Assembly: GCA_004555705.1 (NCBI GenBank) | Contig: SFHI01000005.1 | Location: 1-32,666 of the forward strand | Direction of reading: 5' to 3' | Origin: Clostridiales bacterium | GTDB lineage: Bacteria > Bacillota > Clostridia > Oscillospirales > Oscillospiraceae | DNA length: 32,666 nucleotides | In this document: positions 1 through 8,125 of the stretch, piece by piece | Layout: every line of letters starts with the position of its first letter | Numbering within the stretch: the stretch's first letter is position 1 | Translations under genes and position numbers: made by a program | Notes under the pieces: model-generated | Databases searched by the model: none | The model's input: the letters and a program-made list of their open reading frames with translations, nothing else | Told to the model about the DNA's origin: nothing

Positions 1-129
<129 letters not shown>

Positions 130-323
130 TTGTATCTTAAACCCTTTCGGGCTTAAAATCAAGTTTCTGAATCATTTGCTTCTAGCAATTAACTCAAGAA
201 TTTTCGTTGGCTGTTTTTCGCTTACGCTTCAAACAAATCCATAAATTTGTCAAAGGTGTTTTGTTCGTCTTTGCGTTATTCAATTTACAAGGTACAGTGT
301 TTCGCTCTGTTGCGAACTTTGAT

Positions 324-352
324 ATCTTACCACAGAAGAAGCTGTTTGTCAA
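324..352 (-). promoter_or_regulatory. rRNA operon promoter
   Basis: On the minus strand there is a perfect -35 box TTGACA (complement of 347-352), a 17-nt spacer, and a -10 box TAAGAT (complement of 324-329). Transcription would start near 317, giving a leader of roughly 190 nt before the 16S rRNA. The leader contains a short stem, ACAAAT/ATTTGT, and an A/T-rich stretch that could hold a boxA-type antitermination signal, but I could not assign boxA with confidence. Confidence 0.85.
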
Positions 353-549
353 GATGTTTTTTCATCTTTTTTGGGGCTTTTCCGTGGTTTGCGGGCCGTC
401 CTCCCGGTTTTTGAGGCCGTTCATCGGACAGCTTGCGTATTATAACGCCGTGGGCTTCATTTGTCAAGCATTATTTCTATCTTTTTCGATTTATTTTTTC
501 CACCCTCCCCGGCGTTCAAATGTCCACATTTGGCGGACATTTCCTCGTC

Positions 550-657
550 GTAGGGGCGGCTATCAGCCGCCCGCAGCCTTACGGGACGGAGCATCCCTGT
601 TATATACGAAACTACTCAAAAACCGGAACCTTTCGGGCGGCTAATAGCCGCCCCTAC
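550..657. repeat. R3 miniature inverted-repeat element, copy 1
   Basis: It starts GTAGGGGCGGCTATCAGCCG and ends with the near-complement CGGCTAATAGCCGCCCCTAC. Each end is itself a small palindrome (GGGCGGCT/AGCCGCCC). The interior carries the family's typical ACTCAAAAACC stretch. It is non-coding. Confidence 0.85.
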
Positions 658-716
658 AGCAGCAGCGTAACATAAAAACGACAATTTCGCTGTGTGCCCT
701 CGTTTTTCCTCCGGCG

Positions 717-1148
717 TTATTCGCGGCTGGACACGTTGCTGCTGATCTCGGAGAGCGCGTCCCCGGCGTCATACCCGGTTTCCGGCCGCACCGCCAGGTC
801 CGCCAGGCTCACCATGCCGCACAGCCGCCCGTTCTCCACCACCGGCAGCCTGCGGATCTGCTCCGCCCCCATCAGGTGGGCCGCGGCTCCCACGTCCATG
901 TCGGGCCCCGCCGTGATTACCTGGGAGGTCATGACGGCCTTCACCGGCGTGGTCGACGGGGAATTTCCGGAGGCCAGGCACCGGGTCACCAGGTCCCGGT
1001 CCGTCACCACCCCCTGGAGCCGCCCGTCCGAGCCGCAGACCGGCAGGGCCCCGATGTTGTACCGTGCCAAAGCCCGGGCCGCCACGCTTACCGGCTCCTC
1101 CGGATGAATCCGCACCACACTGTCTGACATAATTTCACGAAGTTTCAT
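717..1148 (-). CDS. CBS-domain-pair protein
   Basis: This 143-residue protein consists almost entirely of two CBS domains. The first (about residues 6-60) has the pattern VSVAARALARYNIGALPV and GVVTDRDL. The second (about 68-125) has DVGAAAHLMGAEQIRRLPVV and GMVSLADLA. Stand-alone CBS pairs usually bind adenine nucleotides (AMP, ATP, SAM or c-di-AMP) and act as sensor modules, but the partner is not visible here. The start ATG follows a good ribosome binding site (GGAGGG, 6-nt spacing). The C-terminal 15 residues are a polar tail. It is transcribed alone, toward the rRNA operon, and a block of miniature elements separates it from the divergent SGNH gene. Assignment to the CBS superfamily is firm; the cellular role is unknown. 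Confidence 0.88.
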   Translation of the reverse strand: MKLREIMSDSVVRIHPEEPVSVAARALARYNIGALPVCGSDGRLQGVVTDRDLVTRCLASGNSPSTTPVKAVMTSQVITAGPDMDVGAAAHLMGAEQIRRLPVVENGRLCGMVSLADLAVRPETGYDAGDALSEISSNVSSRE

Positions 1149-1271
1149 GTTGCATCCCTCCGCAGGAAAGTATTGTCAATTCCTGCTGGATTTATACGGC
1201 CGGGTGTGGTAAACTGGTTTTATGGAAGCAGAACGATACATTGGTGTTTGAAAGTGCGCACTCAAAAAACG

Positions 1272-1447
1272 CTGTCATTGCGAGACCAGTCCGCAGACTG
1301 GTCGTGGCAATCCCCCGGTTAGAGGGGAAATGTAGCGATAAGTTCCCGGAAAAGTGGGAACGCTGCGATTTTTGGTGGAAATCCTTCCCTGGTTTCATTC
1401 AACCGGGGGATTGCCACACCAGTGTGCGCACTGGTTCGCAATGACAG
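1272..1447. repeat. R2 miniature inverted-repeat element, copy 1
   Basis: The core begins CTGTCATTGCGAGACCAGTC and ends with the inverted version CTGGTTCGCAATGACAG. Inside are paired GGCAATCCCCCGG and CCGGGGGATTGCC arms. Outside the core are the outer end motifs ATTGGTGTTTG (about 1232) and AAACGCCAATTTGTC (about 1460). Confidence 0.85.
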
Positions 1448-1491
1448 CAAGAACGATACAAACGCCAATTTGTCGATCACACGATTCATAT

Positions 1492-1654
1492 GGCGACCTC
1501 TAAAAACTACTTTTTGCGGTTTTGAGCGAGAGATTTTGGCACAACAAAAGTTTTGGAAATTCCGGAATACTTGGTGTATTGCGGAATTTTCAAAACGCAT
1601 TGTTGGATCAAAAGATCCGCTCAAAATGCAAAAGGGTAGTTTTTAGAGCTGCCC
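1492..1654. mobile_element. R1 miniature element, copy 1, with ATAT target duplication
   Basis: This 163-bp non-coding element starts GGCGACCTCTAAAAACTAC and ends GTAGTTTTTAGAGCTGCCC. The 4-bp sequence ATAT is present on both sides (1488-1491 and 1655-1658), as expected of a transposition target duplication. The interior folds into a long hairpin around ATACTTGGTGTAT. It sits 22 bp before the SGNH gene. Confidence 0.85.
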
Positions 1655-1676
1655 ATATTAATATAAGGAGGAGCCT

Positions 1677-2321
1677 ATGCCTACCGTCTATTACATCGGC
1701 GACAGCACGGTCGCTTTCAACCGGATCGACACCTACCCCCAGCAGGGGATGTCCAACGCTTTGGGGCTGTATCTGCGCCACGGTGTGGGGCTGGCTCCCC
1801 ACGGGCTCAATGGCCGCAGCACAAAGTCCTTCCTGGACGAGGGGGCCTTCGATCCTGTCCGCCGTTCCATGGCTCCCGGGGACATCCTGCTGATTCAGTT
1901 CGGCCACAACGACGAAAAGGCCGACCCCGCCCGGCACACGGACCCGGACACTACTTATAAGGAGAACCTGACCTTCTTCATCAGCAGCGCCCGGGAGGCG
2001 GGGGCGCTCCCCGTGCTCATCACGCCCATTGCCCGGCGGCTGTTTGACGAAAACGGCGCGTTCCTCCCCAGCAGCCACGGCGCCTATCCCCAGGCCGTCC
2101 GGGAGCTGGGTGCTAAATTAGGCGTTCCCGTTGCCGATCTCACCGCCATTACGGAAAGCTACCTTGCCCAAGTGGGCGACCTGCCCTCCAAGCCCTGGTT
2201 CATGTGGCCCAAGGACAACACCCACTTAAAGCCCGAGGGGGCGGTGATCATGGCAGGCTTCCTGGCCCGGGAGCTGAAGCGCATGGGAAGCCCCTATGGA
2301 GACCTGCTGTATATTGACTGA
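1677..2321 (+). CDS. SGNH/GDSL-family esterase, rhamnogalacturonan acetylesterase-like
   Basis: This 214-residue protein has the four SGNH signature blocks. Block I is GDST with the nucleophile Ser10. Block II holds Gly46 in NGRSTKSF. Block III is GHND with Asn78. Block V is DNTHL, with Asp180 and His183 completing the triad. The arrangement and the phrase FIGDST-like YYIGDSTVA resemble the rhamnogalacturonan acetylesterase branch, which removes acetyl groups from pectic or other plant polysaccharides. No signal peptide is visible, so the enzyme is probably cytoplasmic and would act on imported oligosaccharides. The start is chosen at an ATG with a strong ribosome binding site (AAGGAGGAG). 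It is a single gene behind an R1 element. The family is firm; the substrate is inferred. Confidence 0.85.
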   Translation: MPTVYYIGDSTVAFNRIDTYPQQGMSNALGLYLRHGVGLAPHGLNGRSTKSFLDEGAFDPVRRSMAPGDILLIQFGHNDEKADPARHTDPDTTYKENLTFFISSAREAGALPVLITPIARRLFDENGAFLPSSHGAYPQAVRELGAKLGVPVADLTAITESYLAQVGDLPSKPWFMWPKDNTHLKPEGAVIMAGFLARELKRMGSPYGDLLYID

Positions 2322-2348
2322 TAAGTTGCTGTTTGGCGAGATGCCACC

Positions 2349-2458
2349 GTAGGGGCGGCTATTAGCCGCCCGAAAACGTTCTTACTTTTGAGCGTTTCCG
2401 AAAAACAAAAGCACTTTCATTGACGAAACGCGGCGGGCGGCTAATAGCCGCCCCTACG
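2349..2458. repeat. R3 miniature inverted-repeat element, copy 2
   Basis: Ends GTAGGGGCGGCTATTAGCCG and CGGCTAATAGCCGCCCCTAC are perfect complements. It is flanked by CTGTTTGGCGAGATGCCACC on the left and CACCAAAC on the right, which match the outer end motif seen around other elements. Confidence 0.87.
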
Positions 2459-2485
2459 GTGACATCTCAGCAAGCACCAAACTGC

Positions 2486-2517
2486 AAAAACAGGGACTGC
2501 CTTCCCGGCAGTCCCTG
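2486..2517 (-). terminator. Rho-independent terminator of asd
   Basis: On the minus strand, just after the asd stop, CAGGGACTGCC pairs perfectly with GGCAGTCCCTG around a 5-nt loop and is followed by TTTTTG. Confidence 0.9.
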
Positions 2518-2522
2518 TCCTT

Positions 2523-3527
2523 TTATTCTTTTACCAGCAGCTCCGCGATCTGGATGGCGTTGGTGGCCGCGCCCTTGCGGACCTGGTCGCCGCAGCACCA
2601 CAGGCAAAGCCCATGGTCATCCGTCAGATCGGGGCGAATCCGGCCCACGAACACGGTGTCCTGTCCGGAGGTGTCCAGGGGCATGGGATACTGCTTGTTC
2701 TTGAGATCGTCCACAAGACGGCAGCCGGGAGCCTTGGCAATGACCTCCCGGGCCTGCTCCACAGTGACCGGCACGTCAAAGTGGCAGCTGACGGAGATGG
2801 AGTGGCTGCGGACCACCGGCACCCGGACGCAGGTGCAGCTGACACGCAGCTCCGGAAGGTGCATGATCTTCCGGCCCTCGTTCTGCATCTTCATTTCCTC
2901 GCTGGTGTAGCCCTCGAACTGCTCGGAGCCAATCTGGGGGATCAGGTTGTAGGCAATCTGGTGGGAGAACACCTTGGGCTCATAGGTTCCGCCATGGGCC
3001 AGGGCCTTTACCTCGTCCATCAGCTCCACGGGGCCGCCGGCGCCGGCGCCGGACACCGCCTGGTAGGTGGAGGCAGTCATGGTGCGGATGGGGGCGACGG
3101 CATTCAGGGCGTTCACGGCGGTCACCGTGATGATGGTGGAGCAGTTGGGGTTGGAGATGATGCCCTGGTGCCACTTCACGTCCTCCGGGTTCACCTCGGG
3201 CACCACCAGGGGCACCTTGGGGTCCAGGCGGAAGGCGGAGGAATTGTCCACAAACACCGCCCCGGCGGCCACAATGGCAGGGGCGAACTGCTTGGCGATG
3301 TCATTCTCCGCCGCGCCCAGGACGATGTCCACCCCGGCGAAGGCCTCGTCCCGGGCCTCCTGGATGGTCACGTCCTCCCCCCGGAACTTCACGGTCTTGC
3401 CCGCGCTGCGCTTCGATGCCAGAGGGACCAGCTTTCCCACCGGGAAGTTCCGCTCCTCCAGAATATGGATCATCTCCTGTCCCACAGCGCCGGTAGCGCC
3501 CAGGACGGCAACGGTATACTGTTTCAT
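2523..3527 (-). CDS. asd: Aspartate-semialdehyde dehydrogenase
   Basis: This enzyme reduces aspartyl-4-phosphate to aspartate semialdehyde with NADPH, the step after aspartate kinase in the lysine, threonine and methionine pathways. The 334-residue protein has an N-terminal Rossmann motif (GATGAVGQEM, residues 10-19), the catalytic Cys129 in SNPNCST, the SGAGAGG loop (159-165) and the conserved His242 in VPVVRSHS. The length is normal for the family. The ATG at 3527 is preferred over an in-frame TTG 15 nt upstream because GGGAGG is correctly spaced before the ATG and overlaps the TTG frame. It lies downstream of lysC, with an R3-type element in the gap, and ends in its own terminator. It probably belongs to a hom-lysC-asd transcription unit. 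Confidence 0.97.
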   Translation of the reverse strand: MKQYTVAVLGATGAVGQEMIHILEERNFPVGKLVPLASKRSAGKTVKFRGEDVTIQEARDEAFAGVDIVLGAAENDIAKQFAPAIVAAGAVFVDNSSAFRLDPKVPLVVPEVNPEDVKWHQGIISNPNCSTIITVTAVNALNAVAPIRTMTASTYQAVSGAGAGGPVELMDEVKALAHGGTYEPKVFSHQIAYNLIPQIGSEQFEGYTSEEMKMQNEGRKIMHLPELRVSCTCVRVPVVRSHSISVSCHFDVPVTVEQAREVIAKAPGCRLVDDLKNKQYPMPLDTSGQDTVFVGRIRPDLTDDHGLCLWCCGDQVRKGAATNAIQIAELLVKE

Positions 3528-3572
3528 AATGTTTCCTCCCAATCACAAAATATGCAAAAACGGCGTAATCCA

Positions 3573-3727
3573 CTGTAGGGGAGGCATTGATGCCTCCCGG
3601 CGGTATACGCCGGGAAAACTGCCGCGTTTCGGCGAATCCGCACCATGTTCAGGCCTGTACGTATGCGCCGAAGCCCGTGGATCATCATACATCCTCCTGC
3701 CGGGAGCCATAAATGGCTCCCCTACAG
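3573..3727. repeat. R3 element, GTAGGGGAGGCAT variant, copy 3
   Basis: This longer variant has ends CTGTAGGGGAGGCATTGATG and CCATAAATGGCTCCCCTACAG. The palindromic tips read GGGAGGCAT/ATGCCTCCC on one side and GGGAGCCAT/ATGGCTCCC on the other, so the tips differ while each stays self-complementary. It sits in the lysC-asd gap. Confidence 0.8.
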
Positions 3728-3737
3728 CCTCTTTGGT

Positions 3738-5051
3738 TCACTTCACAAAGCTGTTATACAGGACCCGGATAGCCGCGGCGAAATCCCGGTTGTCAACGCC
3801 GAAAATAATGTTCAGCTCGTCGGGGCCCTGGTTGATCATGCGGATGTTGATGCCCGCCTGGCCCAGGGTGGCGAAAATCTGACCGGAGATACCGGGCCGG
3901 AAGGCCATTTTCCGTCCCACAGCCGCCACCACGGCGATCTGGTCGTGGACGTCCAGGGTGTCCGGCTCCACTTCCTTCTGAATCTCGCCCAGAATGGTGT
4001 AGAGGCTGGCGGCCACGGACTCGGTGGGCACCACCACGGACACATTGTCGATGCCGTTGGGCACATAGTCCACGCTGATGTTGTGCCGCTCCAGCACGGT
4101 GAGCACCCGGCGCAGGACGCCCACCTGGCTGCTCATGCCCCGCTTGCTGATGGAGATGATGGTGAAATCCTTCTTGCCGGTGATGCCGGTAATGAACCGC
4201 TTGGGGTCGCTGTCCTGGTCGAACCGCTCCTGAATGATGGTGCCGGGGTCATCGGGGGCGTTGGTGTTGCGGATGTTCAGGGGGATGTTCTTCTCCCGGA
4301 CGGGGAAGATGGTGCCCTCGTGGAGCACCTGGGCGCCGGAGTAGCTCAGCTCCCGCAGCTCGTCATAGGTCACCTCGGGAATGGTCTGGGGGTCCTCCAC
4401 GATCCGGGGGTCCGCCATGAGGATGCCGCTGACATCCGTCCAGTTCTCGTAGACCTCCGCGTCCAATGCCGCCGCAGCCAGGGCGCCGGTGATGTCGCTG
4501 CCGCCCCGGGAGAAGGTGCGGATGCGCCCGTCAGGCATGAGCCCGTAGAAGCCGGGAATCACCGCTCCCAGGCCCCGGACCTGGCCCCGGAGAGCCTCGT
4601 AGGTAGCCTCCTGATCCACGGTGCCGTCGAAGTTGAATTTCACCCAGTCCGCCGCGTCAATGAACTGGAAGCCTAAGTACGCCGCCATGAGCCGGGCGGA
4701 GAAATACTCGCCCCGGCTGGCCAGCTCGTCCTGGGTCACCTGCTTTGCGTCGATGCGCCGCTTCAGGTCGGCAAATTCCGGCTCCAGGTCCAGCTCCAGC
4801 CCCAGCTGATCCCGAATCTCTAAGTACCGGGATTCGATCATCTGAAACACCCCGGAGCAGTCCACGCCGTACTGGGTGTGGGCGTAGCAGAGATACAATA
4901 AATCCGTGATTTTGTGGTCGTCCTTAAACCGCTTGCCCGCGGCGGACACGATCACCACCCGGCGCTCCGGGTCAGAAAGCAGAATGTCCCGGATTTTCCG
5001 GTACTGCCCCGCGTCCGCCATGGAGCTGCCGCCAAATTTCACAACCTTCAA
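3738..5051 (-). CDS. lysC: Aspartate kinase
   Basis: This enzyme phosphorylates L-aspartate, the committing step of the aspartate amino-acid family. The protein is 437 residues from the chosen TTG start. The N-terminal amino-acid kinase domain opens with KVVKFGGSSMADAGQ and includes SRGGSDITGALAAAALDAE for substrate and nucleotide binding. Two ACT domains follow (about residues 305-437, including SVDYVPNGIDNVSVVV and AGINIRMINQGPDELNIIF), the usual site of feedback inhibition by lysine and/or threonine. The start is a TTG with AGAGGGG 8 nt upstream. The open frame continues upstream only into an R3 element and has no supporting site. No separate internal-start beta subunit is evident. It is positioned between hom and asd on the same strand. 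Symbol chosen by function; the isozyme class is not determined. Confidence 0.95.
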   Translation of the reverse strand: MKVVKFGGSSMADAGQYRKIRDILLSDPERRVVIVSAAGKRFKDDHKITDLLYLCYAHTQYGVDCSGVFQMIESRYLEIRDQLGLELDLEPEFADLKRRIDAKQVTQDELASRGEYFSARLMAAYLGFQFIDAADWVKFNFDGTVDQEATYEALRGQVRGLGAVIPGFYGLMPDGRIRTFSRGGSDITGALAAAALDAEVYENWTDVSGILMADPRIVEDPQTIPEVTYDELRELSYSGAQVLHEGTIFPVREKNIPLNIRNTNAPDDPGTIIQERFDQDSDPKRFITGITGKKDFTIISISKRGMSSQVGVLRRVLTVLERHNISVDYVPNGIDNVSVVVPTESVAASLYTILGEIQKEVEPDTLDVHDQIAVVAAVGRKMAFRPGISGQIFATLGQAGINIRMINQGPDELNIIFGVDNRDFAAAIRVLYNSFVK

Positions 5052-5099
5052 TTGAAGTTCCCCTCTCTTCTGAGTACTCCCGGGCGTTCCGTTCCCATT

Positions 5100-5191
5100 G
5101 TAGGGGCGGATATCATCCGCCCGCAACCCTCCGTCATATCCGGGAATACTCAAAAATCGTTACGTTTCGGGCGGATAATATCCGCCCCTAC
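5100..5191. repeat. R3 miniature inverted-repeat element, copy 4
   Basis: Ends GTAGGGGCGGATATCATCCG and CGGATAATATCCGCCCCTAC. The tip palindrome is GGGCGGAT/ATCCGCCC rather than GGGCGGCT/AGCCGCCC, a paired change relative to copies 1 and 2. It fills the hom-lysC gap. Confidence 0.85.
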
Positions 5192-5206
5192 AGTGGCGTT
5201 TCTGTT

Positions 5207-6322
5207 TTATTCCGCCAAAGCGGCGATGAAAGCATCGGGATGGTCTTTGCGCCAGGCGTGCATCTTCTCCACGCTGACCTTCTTCGTAATCACGCCCTGG
5301 CCCCAGCACTCTGCGGTTTCTTCCTCGGGCCACGCCGCGCCCCGGACGTAGTAGGTCAGCTTCCCATCGTTGCGCGCTTCGGTTTTCCCGCCGTAGGGGG
5401 CGTAGAAGCCCCGGCCCGCCAGCACATCCACCAGGTCCTGCACCACATTGTATGCGGTGGGATACCGGCCCGCGCCCTGGCCGTAGAAGCTCATCCGGTC
5501 GGAGGCGGCACCCGTAAAGGTAATGAGGTTAAAGTTCAGGGGCACCGCGGCCTCCAGGCTCCCCTGCTTCACCAGGGTGGGCTGGACAAAGGCCCGGATG
5601 CCGTTTTCACCCTGCTCCGCCCGGGACAGCAGCTTGCACACATACCCGTGAGCGGTGAATTGCTCCACGTCACAGGCGGCGATCTTGTCAATGCCGGAAA
5701 CGGGAACCGTCTCCTTCTCCAGGCTCACGCCAAAGGCAATGTTGGCGGAGAGGATAATCTTGTGCCAGGTGTCGATGCCCTCCACATCCGTGGCGGGCTT
5801 GGCCTCGGCGTAGCCCAGGGACTGAGCCTGCTTCAGCGCCTCGTCATAGCCCAGCCCCAGCCGGGTCATGGAGTCGAGGATGTAGTTGCAGGTGCCGTTC
5901 ATGATGCCGCCCACGCTGAGGATTTTCTGGGCACGGCGGGAGCGCTCCAGCTCGGAAAGCCACCCGATGCCGCCGCCCACAGCGGCGGTGCAGCGGAAGA
6001 GGACGCCCTTTTCCTTGACCAAGGGCAGCAGCTCATCATAAAAGCTCGCCACCAGCGCCTTGTTGGAGGTGACGATGTTCTTCCCCGCCAGCACGGCCTC
6101 CCGCACAAAGTCAAAGGCCGGATGCAGGCCGCCCATGCACTCCACCACGGTATCAATGGTTTCGTCCTCCACAATGTCCCGGAAATTCCGGGTAACCTCC
6201 GCGTCGGGAAGCGTCACATCCTCCAGACACAGCACCTTGGAAACGGAGATGTCCTCCCGATCCTTCGTCAGATCATAAACGCCTCTTCCCACAACGCCGA
6301 AGCCCAGCAGCGCGATTTTCAT
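5207..6322 (-). CDS. hom: Homoserine dehydrogenase, without a C-terminal ACT domain
   Basis: This enzyme reduces aspartate semialdehyde to homoserine. The 371-residue protein has the Rossmann loop GFGVVGRGV (residues 7-15), the SNKALVA segment with the conserved Lys, and the GTCNYILDSM catalytic-domain signature. Most clostridial Hom proteins are about 400-430 residues with a regulatory ACT domain. Here the chain stops about where the catalytic domain ends, so feedback control by threonine may rest mainly on the ACT domains of LysC. The ATG at 6322 is preferred (AGGGG about 9 nt upstream); the longer frame runs into an R3 element. It is the first gene of hom-lysC-asd and divergent from thrC. 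Confidence 0.95.
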   Translation of the reverse strand: MKIALLGFGVVGRGVYDLTKDREDISVSKVLCLEDVTLPDAEVTRNFRDIVEDETIDTVVECMGGLHPAFDFVREAVLAGKNIVTSNKALVASFYDELLPLVKEKGVLFRCTAAVGGGIGWLSELERSRRAQKILSVGGIMNGTCNYILDSMTRLGLGYDEALKQAQSLGYAEAKPATDVEGIDTWHKIILSANIAFGVSLEKETVPVSGIDKIAACDVEQFTAHGYVCKLLSRAEQGENGIRAFVQPTLVKQGSLEAAVPLNFNLITFTGAASDRMSFYGQGAGRYPTAYNVVQDLVDVLAGRGFYAPYGGKTEARNDGKLTYYVRGAAWPEEETAECWGQGVITKKVSVEKMHAWRKDHPDAFIAALAE

Positions 6323-6362
6323 AACAGCAACCCCTATCTGTCTAATGTATGCACACGCCGCC

Positions 6363-6470
6363 GTAGGGGCGGATATTATCCGCCCGTAACCTCTCAACCT
6401 CCATCGCACTTACCGTTATGGTCAGCACTCAAAAACCGCAAGGTTTCGGGCGGCTGCTAGCCGCCCCTAC
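6363..6470. repeat. R3 miniature inverted-repeat element, copy 5
   Basis: Ends GTAGGGGCGGATATTATCCG and CGGCTGCTAGCCGCCCCTAC. The two tips are of different subtype (GGAT on the left, GGCT on the right). It lies in the hom leader, between the promoter and the hom start codon. Confidence 0.85.
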
Positions 6471-6538
6471 AATGGCGTCGCTGTATTTCTGAAACTACTC
6501 CGCATTTCCGCCCCAGCCCGTATGTGTGGCGAAAACAC

Positions 6539-6567
6539 TTGCATTTTTATGAAAAACAGTATATCAT
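6539..6567 (+). promoter_or_regulatory. Promoter of thrC-thrB
   Basis: -35 TTGCAT (6539-6544), 17-nt spacer, -10 TATCAT (6562-6567). The -10 box overlaps the -10 box of the divergent hom promoter. Confidence 0.65.
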
Positions 6568-6586
6568 ATACCCATTCAAATTTCAA
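6558..6586 (-). promoter_or_regulatory. Promoter of hom-lysC-asd
   Basis: On the minus strand: -35 TTGAAA (complement of 6581-6586), 17-nt spacer, -10 TATACT (complement of 6558-6563). It overlaps the thrC promoter, so the two are unlikely to be occupied by RNA polymerase at the same time. Confidence 0.65.
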
Positions 6587-6588
6587 CT

Positions 6589-6634
6589 GCACCAAAAAGC
6601 CAAGGATTTTCCGGGATTTCCCCGCTTTTTGTGC
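6589..6634 (+). promoter_or_regulatory. Inverted repeat in the thrC leader
   Basis: GCACCAAAAAGC (6589-6600) and GCTTTTTGTGC (6624-6634) pair with a single bulged C and lie between the thrC promoter and its ribosome binding site. This could be an mRNA hairpin or an operator. No threonine-rich leader peptide is visible, so classical attenuation is not supported. Confidence 0.45.
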
Positions 6635-6660
6635 AATTGGCAAAGATTCAGGAGGCCGCT

Positions 6661-8106
6661 ATGCTGTACCATTCCACCCGAAACCCATCCCTCACCGCCG
6701 ATAGCGCCCAGGCTGTGCTGGAGGGGCTGGCCCCCGACGGCGGCCTGTACATGCCCTCCCAGCTTCCCGCCTTTGACTGGAAAGCCTGCCTTCAAGGCGA
6801 CAGCCAGGCCATGGCCACGGCCATCCTCTCCGCGCTGCTGCCGGACATCCCCGATATGGGCACCCTTGTCCGCCGGGCCTATACCGGAAAATTCCAGACC
6901 GAGGATTTGACCCCCACGGTGAAAGCCGGCCCCTTCCGGGTGCTGGAGCTGTTCCGGGGCCCCACCTCCGCCTTTAAGGATGTGGCCCTTTCCATGCTCC
7001 CCCAGCTCCTCACCGCCGCAAAGCAGGTGAAGGGCGTTTCCGAGGACATTCTGATCCTCACCGCCACCTCCGGCGACACCGGCAAGGCTGCTCTGGAGGG
7101 CTTCCACGATGTTCCCGGCGTCCGCATCTGCGTGTTCTACCCCGACGGAGGGGTCAGCCAGGTGCAGCGGGCCCAGATGGTGACCCAGGAGGGCGGAAAC
7201 GTAGCCGTCTGCGCGGTGCGGGGGAACTTTGACGATGCCCAGACCGGGGTAAAGAACATCTTCGCCGCCTGCCAGGGGAAAGCCCTTCCCTTCCGGCTGT
7301 CCTCCGCCAACTCCATCAACATCGGCCGCCTGGCCCCCCAGGTCATGTACTATTTCCGGGCCTACCGGGAGCTTCTGGACGCCGGGGAGATTGCGCTTGG
7401 AGATAAGGTGAACTTCTCCGTCCCCACGGGGAACTTCGGCGACATTCTGGCCGGGTACCTGGCCAAGCGGCTGGGCCTGCCCGTTGGAACCCTGATCTGC
7501 GCCTCCAACGCCAACAACGTGCTGACGGACTTTATCCAGAGCGGCACCTATGACCGCCGCCGCCCGCTGTACAAGACCACCTCCCCCTCCATGGACATTC
7601 TGGTGTCCAGCAACTTAGAGCGGCTTCTGTACCTGCTGAGTTCGGATACCGCCCTGGTAGCCGATCTCATGGGCAGGCTGAACAAAGAGGGCAGCTACAC
7701 CGTTCCCGATTCCCTTCGGGATGCCATCCAGGCGGAATTCTGGGCGGGCTGCTGTGGCGATGCCCGGGCGGAAGAGATCATGGGTAGGGTTTACCGGGAT
7801 TACGGCTACCTCTGCGACCCCCACACCGCCTCCGGCTGGGCGGCTGCTGAAAATTATGTAAATCAGACCGGTGACCATACCCCCATGGTGGTGCTGTCCA
7901 CCGCCTCCCCCTACAAGTTCCCGGCAGCGGTGCTGCGGGCCGTGGGCGTGGAAGCGAAGGGGGACGAGTACACCCAGATGCGCCAGCTGGAAGAGGCCAC
8001 CGGCGTGCCCATCCCGGGCAATCTCTCCTCCCTCCAGGGCAAGCCCGAACGCCACACCGGCGTCATTGCCAAGGAAGAGATGCTGAATTACGTGCTGAGC
8101 CTCTAA
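6661..8106 (+). CDS. thrC: Threonine synthase
   Basis: This PLP enzyme converts O-phosphohomoserine to threonine. The 481-residue protein begins MLYHSTRN, close to the usual start of the long bacterial type. It contains the PLP-lysine motif TSAFKDVAL (Lys106), the SGDTGKAA loop, and the SVPTGNFGDILAGYLAKR phosphate-binding segment. The ATG at 6661 has an ideal AGGAGG site 5 nt upstream; the longer frame starting at 6631 has none. It is the first gene of thrC-thrB and divergent from hom. An R2 element separates it from thrB. Confidence 0.97.
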   Translation: MLYHSTRNPSLTADSAQAVLEGLAPDGGLYMPSQLPAFDWKACLQGDSQAMATAILSALLPDIPDMGTLVRRAYTGKFQTEDLTPTVKAGPFRVLELFRGPTSAFKDVALSMLPQLLTAAKQVKGVSEDILILTATSGDTGKAALEGFHDVPGVRICVFYPDGGVSQVQRAQMVTQEGGNVAVCAVRGNFDDAQTGVKNIFAACQGKALPFRLSSANSINIGRLAPQVMYYFRAYRELLDAGEIALGDKVNFSVPTGNFGDILAGYLAKRLGLPVGTLICASNANNVLTDFIQSGTYDRRRPLYKTTSPSMDILVSSNLERLLYLLSSDTALVADLMGRLNKEGSYTVPDSLRDAIQAEFWAGCCGDARAEEIMGRVYRDYGYLCDPHTASGWAAAENYVNQTGDHTPMVVLSTASPYKFPAAVLRAVGVEAKGDEYTQMRQLEEATGVPIPGNLSSLQGKPERHTGVIAKEEMLNYVLSL

Positions 8107-8125
8107 GGAGAGGCCAAAAAATCCG

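Larger units (their letters stand above)
130..716. other. rRNA leader and intergenic region without a convincing gene
   Basis: Bases 130-352 are the 16S rRNA leader and promoter. Upstream of that (353-716) lies one R3 miniature element (550-657) and nothing else I can support. Open frames of 80-145 codons here run through rRNA leader or repeat sequence, lack ribosome binding sites and give proteins of unnatural composition. Confidence 0.7.
1149..1676. other. Divergent intergenic region filled by two miniature elements
   Basis: Between the CBS gene and the SGNH gene lie an R2 element (1272-1447) and an R1 element (1492-1654). Only 22 bp separate the R1 end from the SGNH start codon, so any promoter for that gene must lie inside or beyond the elements. 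I see no clear promoter. Confidence 0.7.

Noticed and set aside
207..644. 145-codon frame upstream of the 16S rRNA
   Set aside because: It crosses the rRNA leader, the rrn promoter and an R3 element and has no ribosome binding site.
5052..5153. Longer N-terminus of aspartate kinase
   Set aside because: The extra 34 codons are R3 element sequence without a ribosome binding site; conserved homology starts at KVVKFGGSS.
6522..6660. Threonine attenuation leader peptide before thrC
   Set aside because: No short ORF with a run of Thr or Ile codons and no terminator with a T tract follows the promoter.
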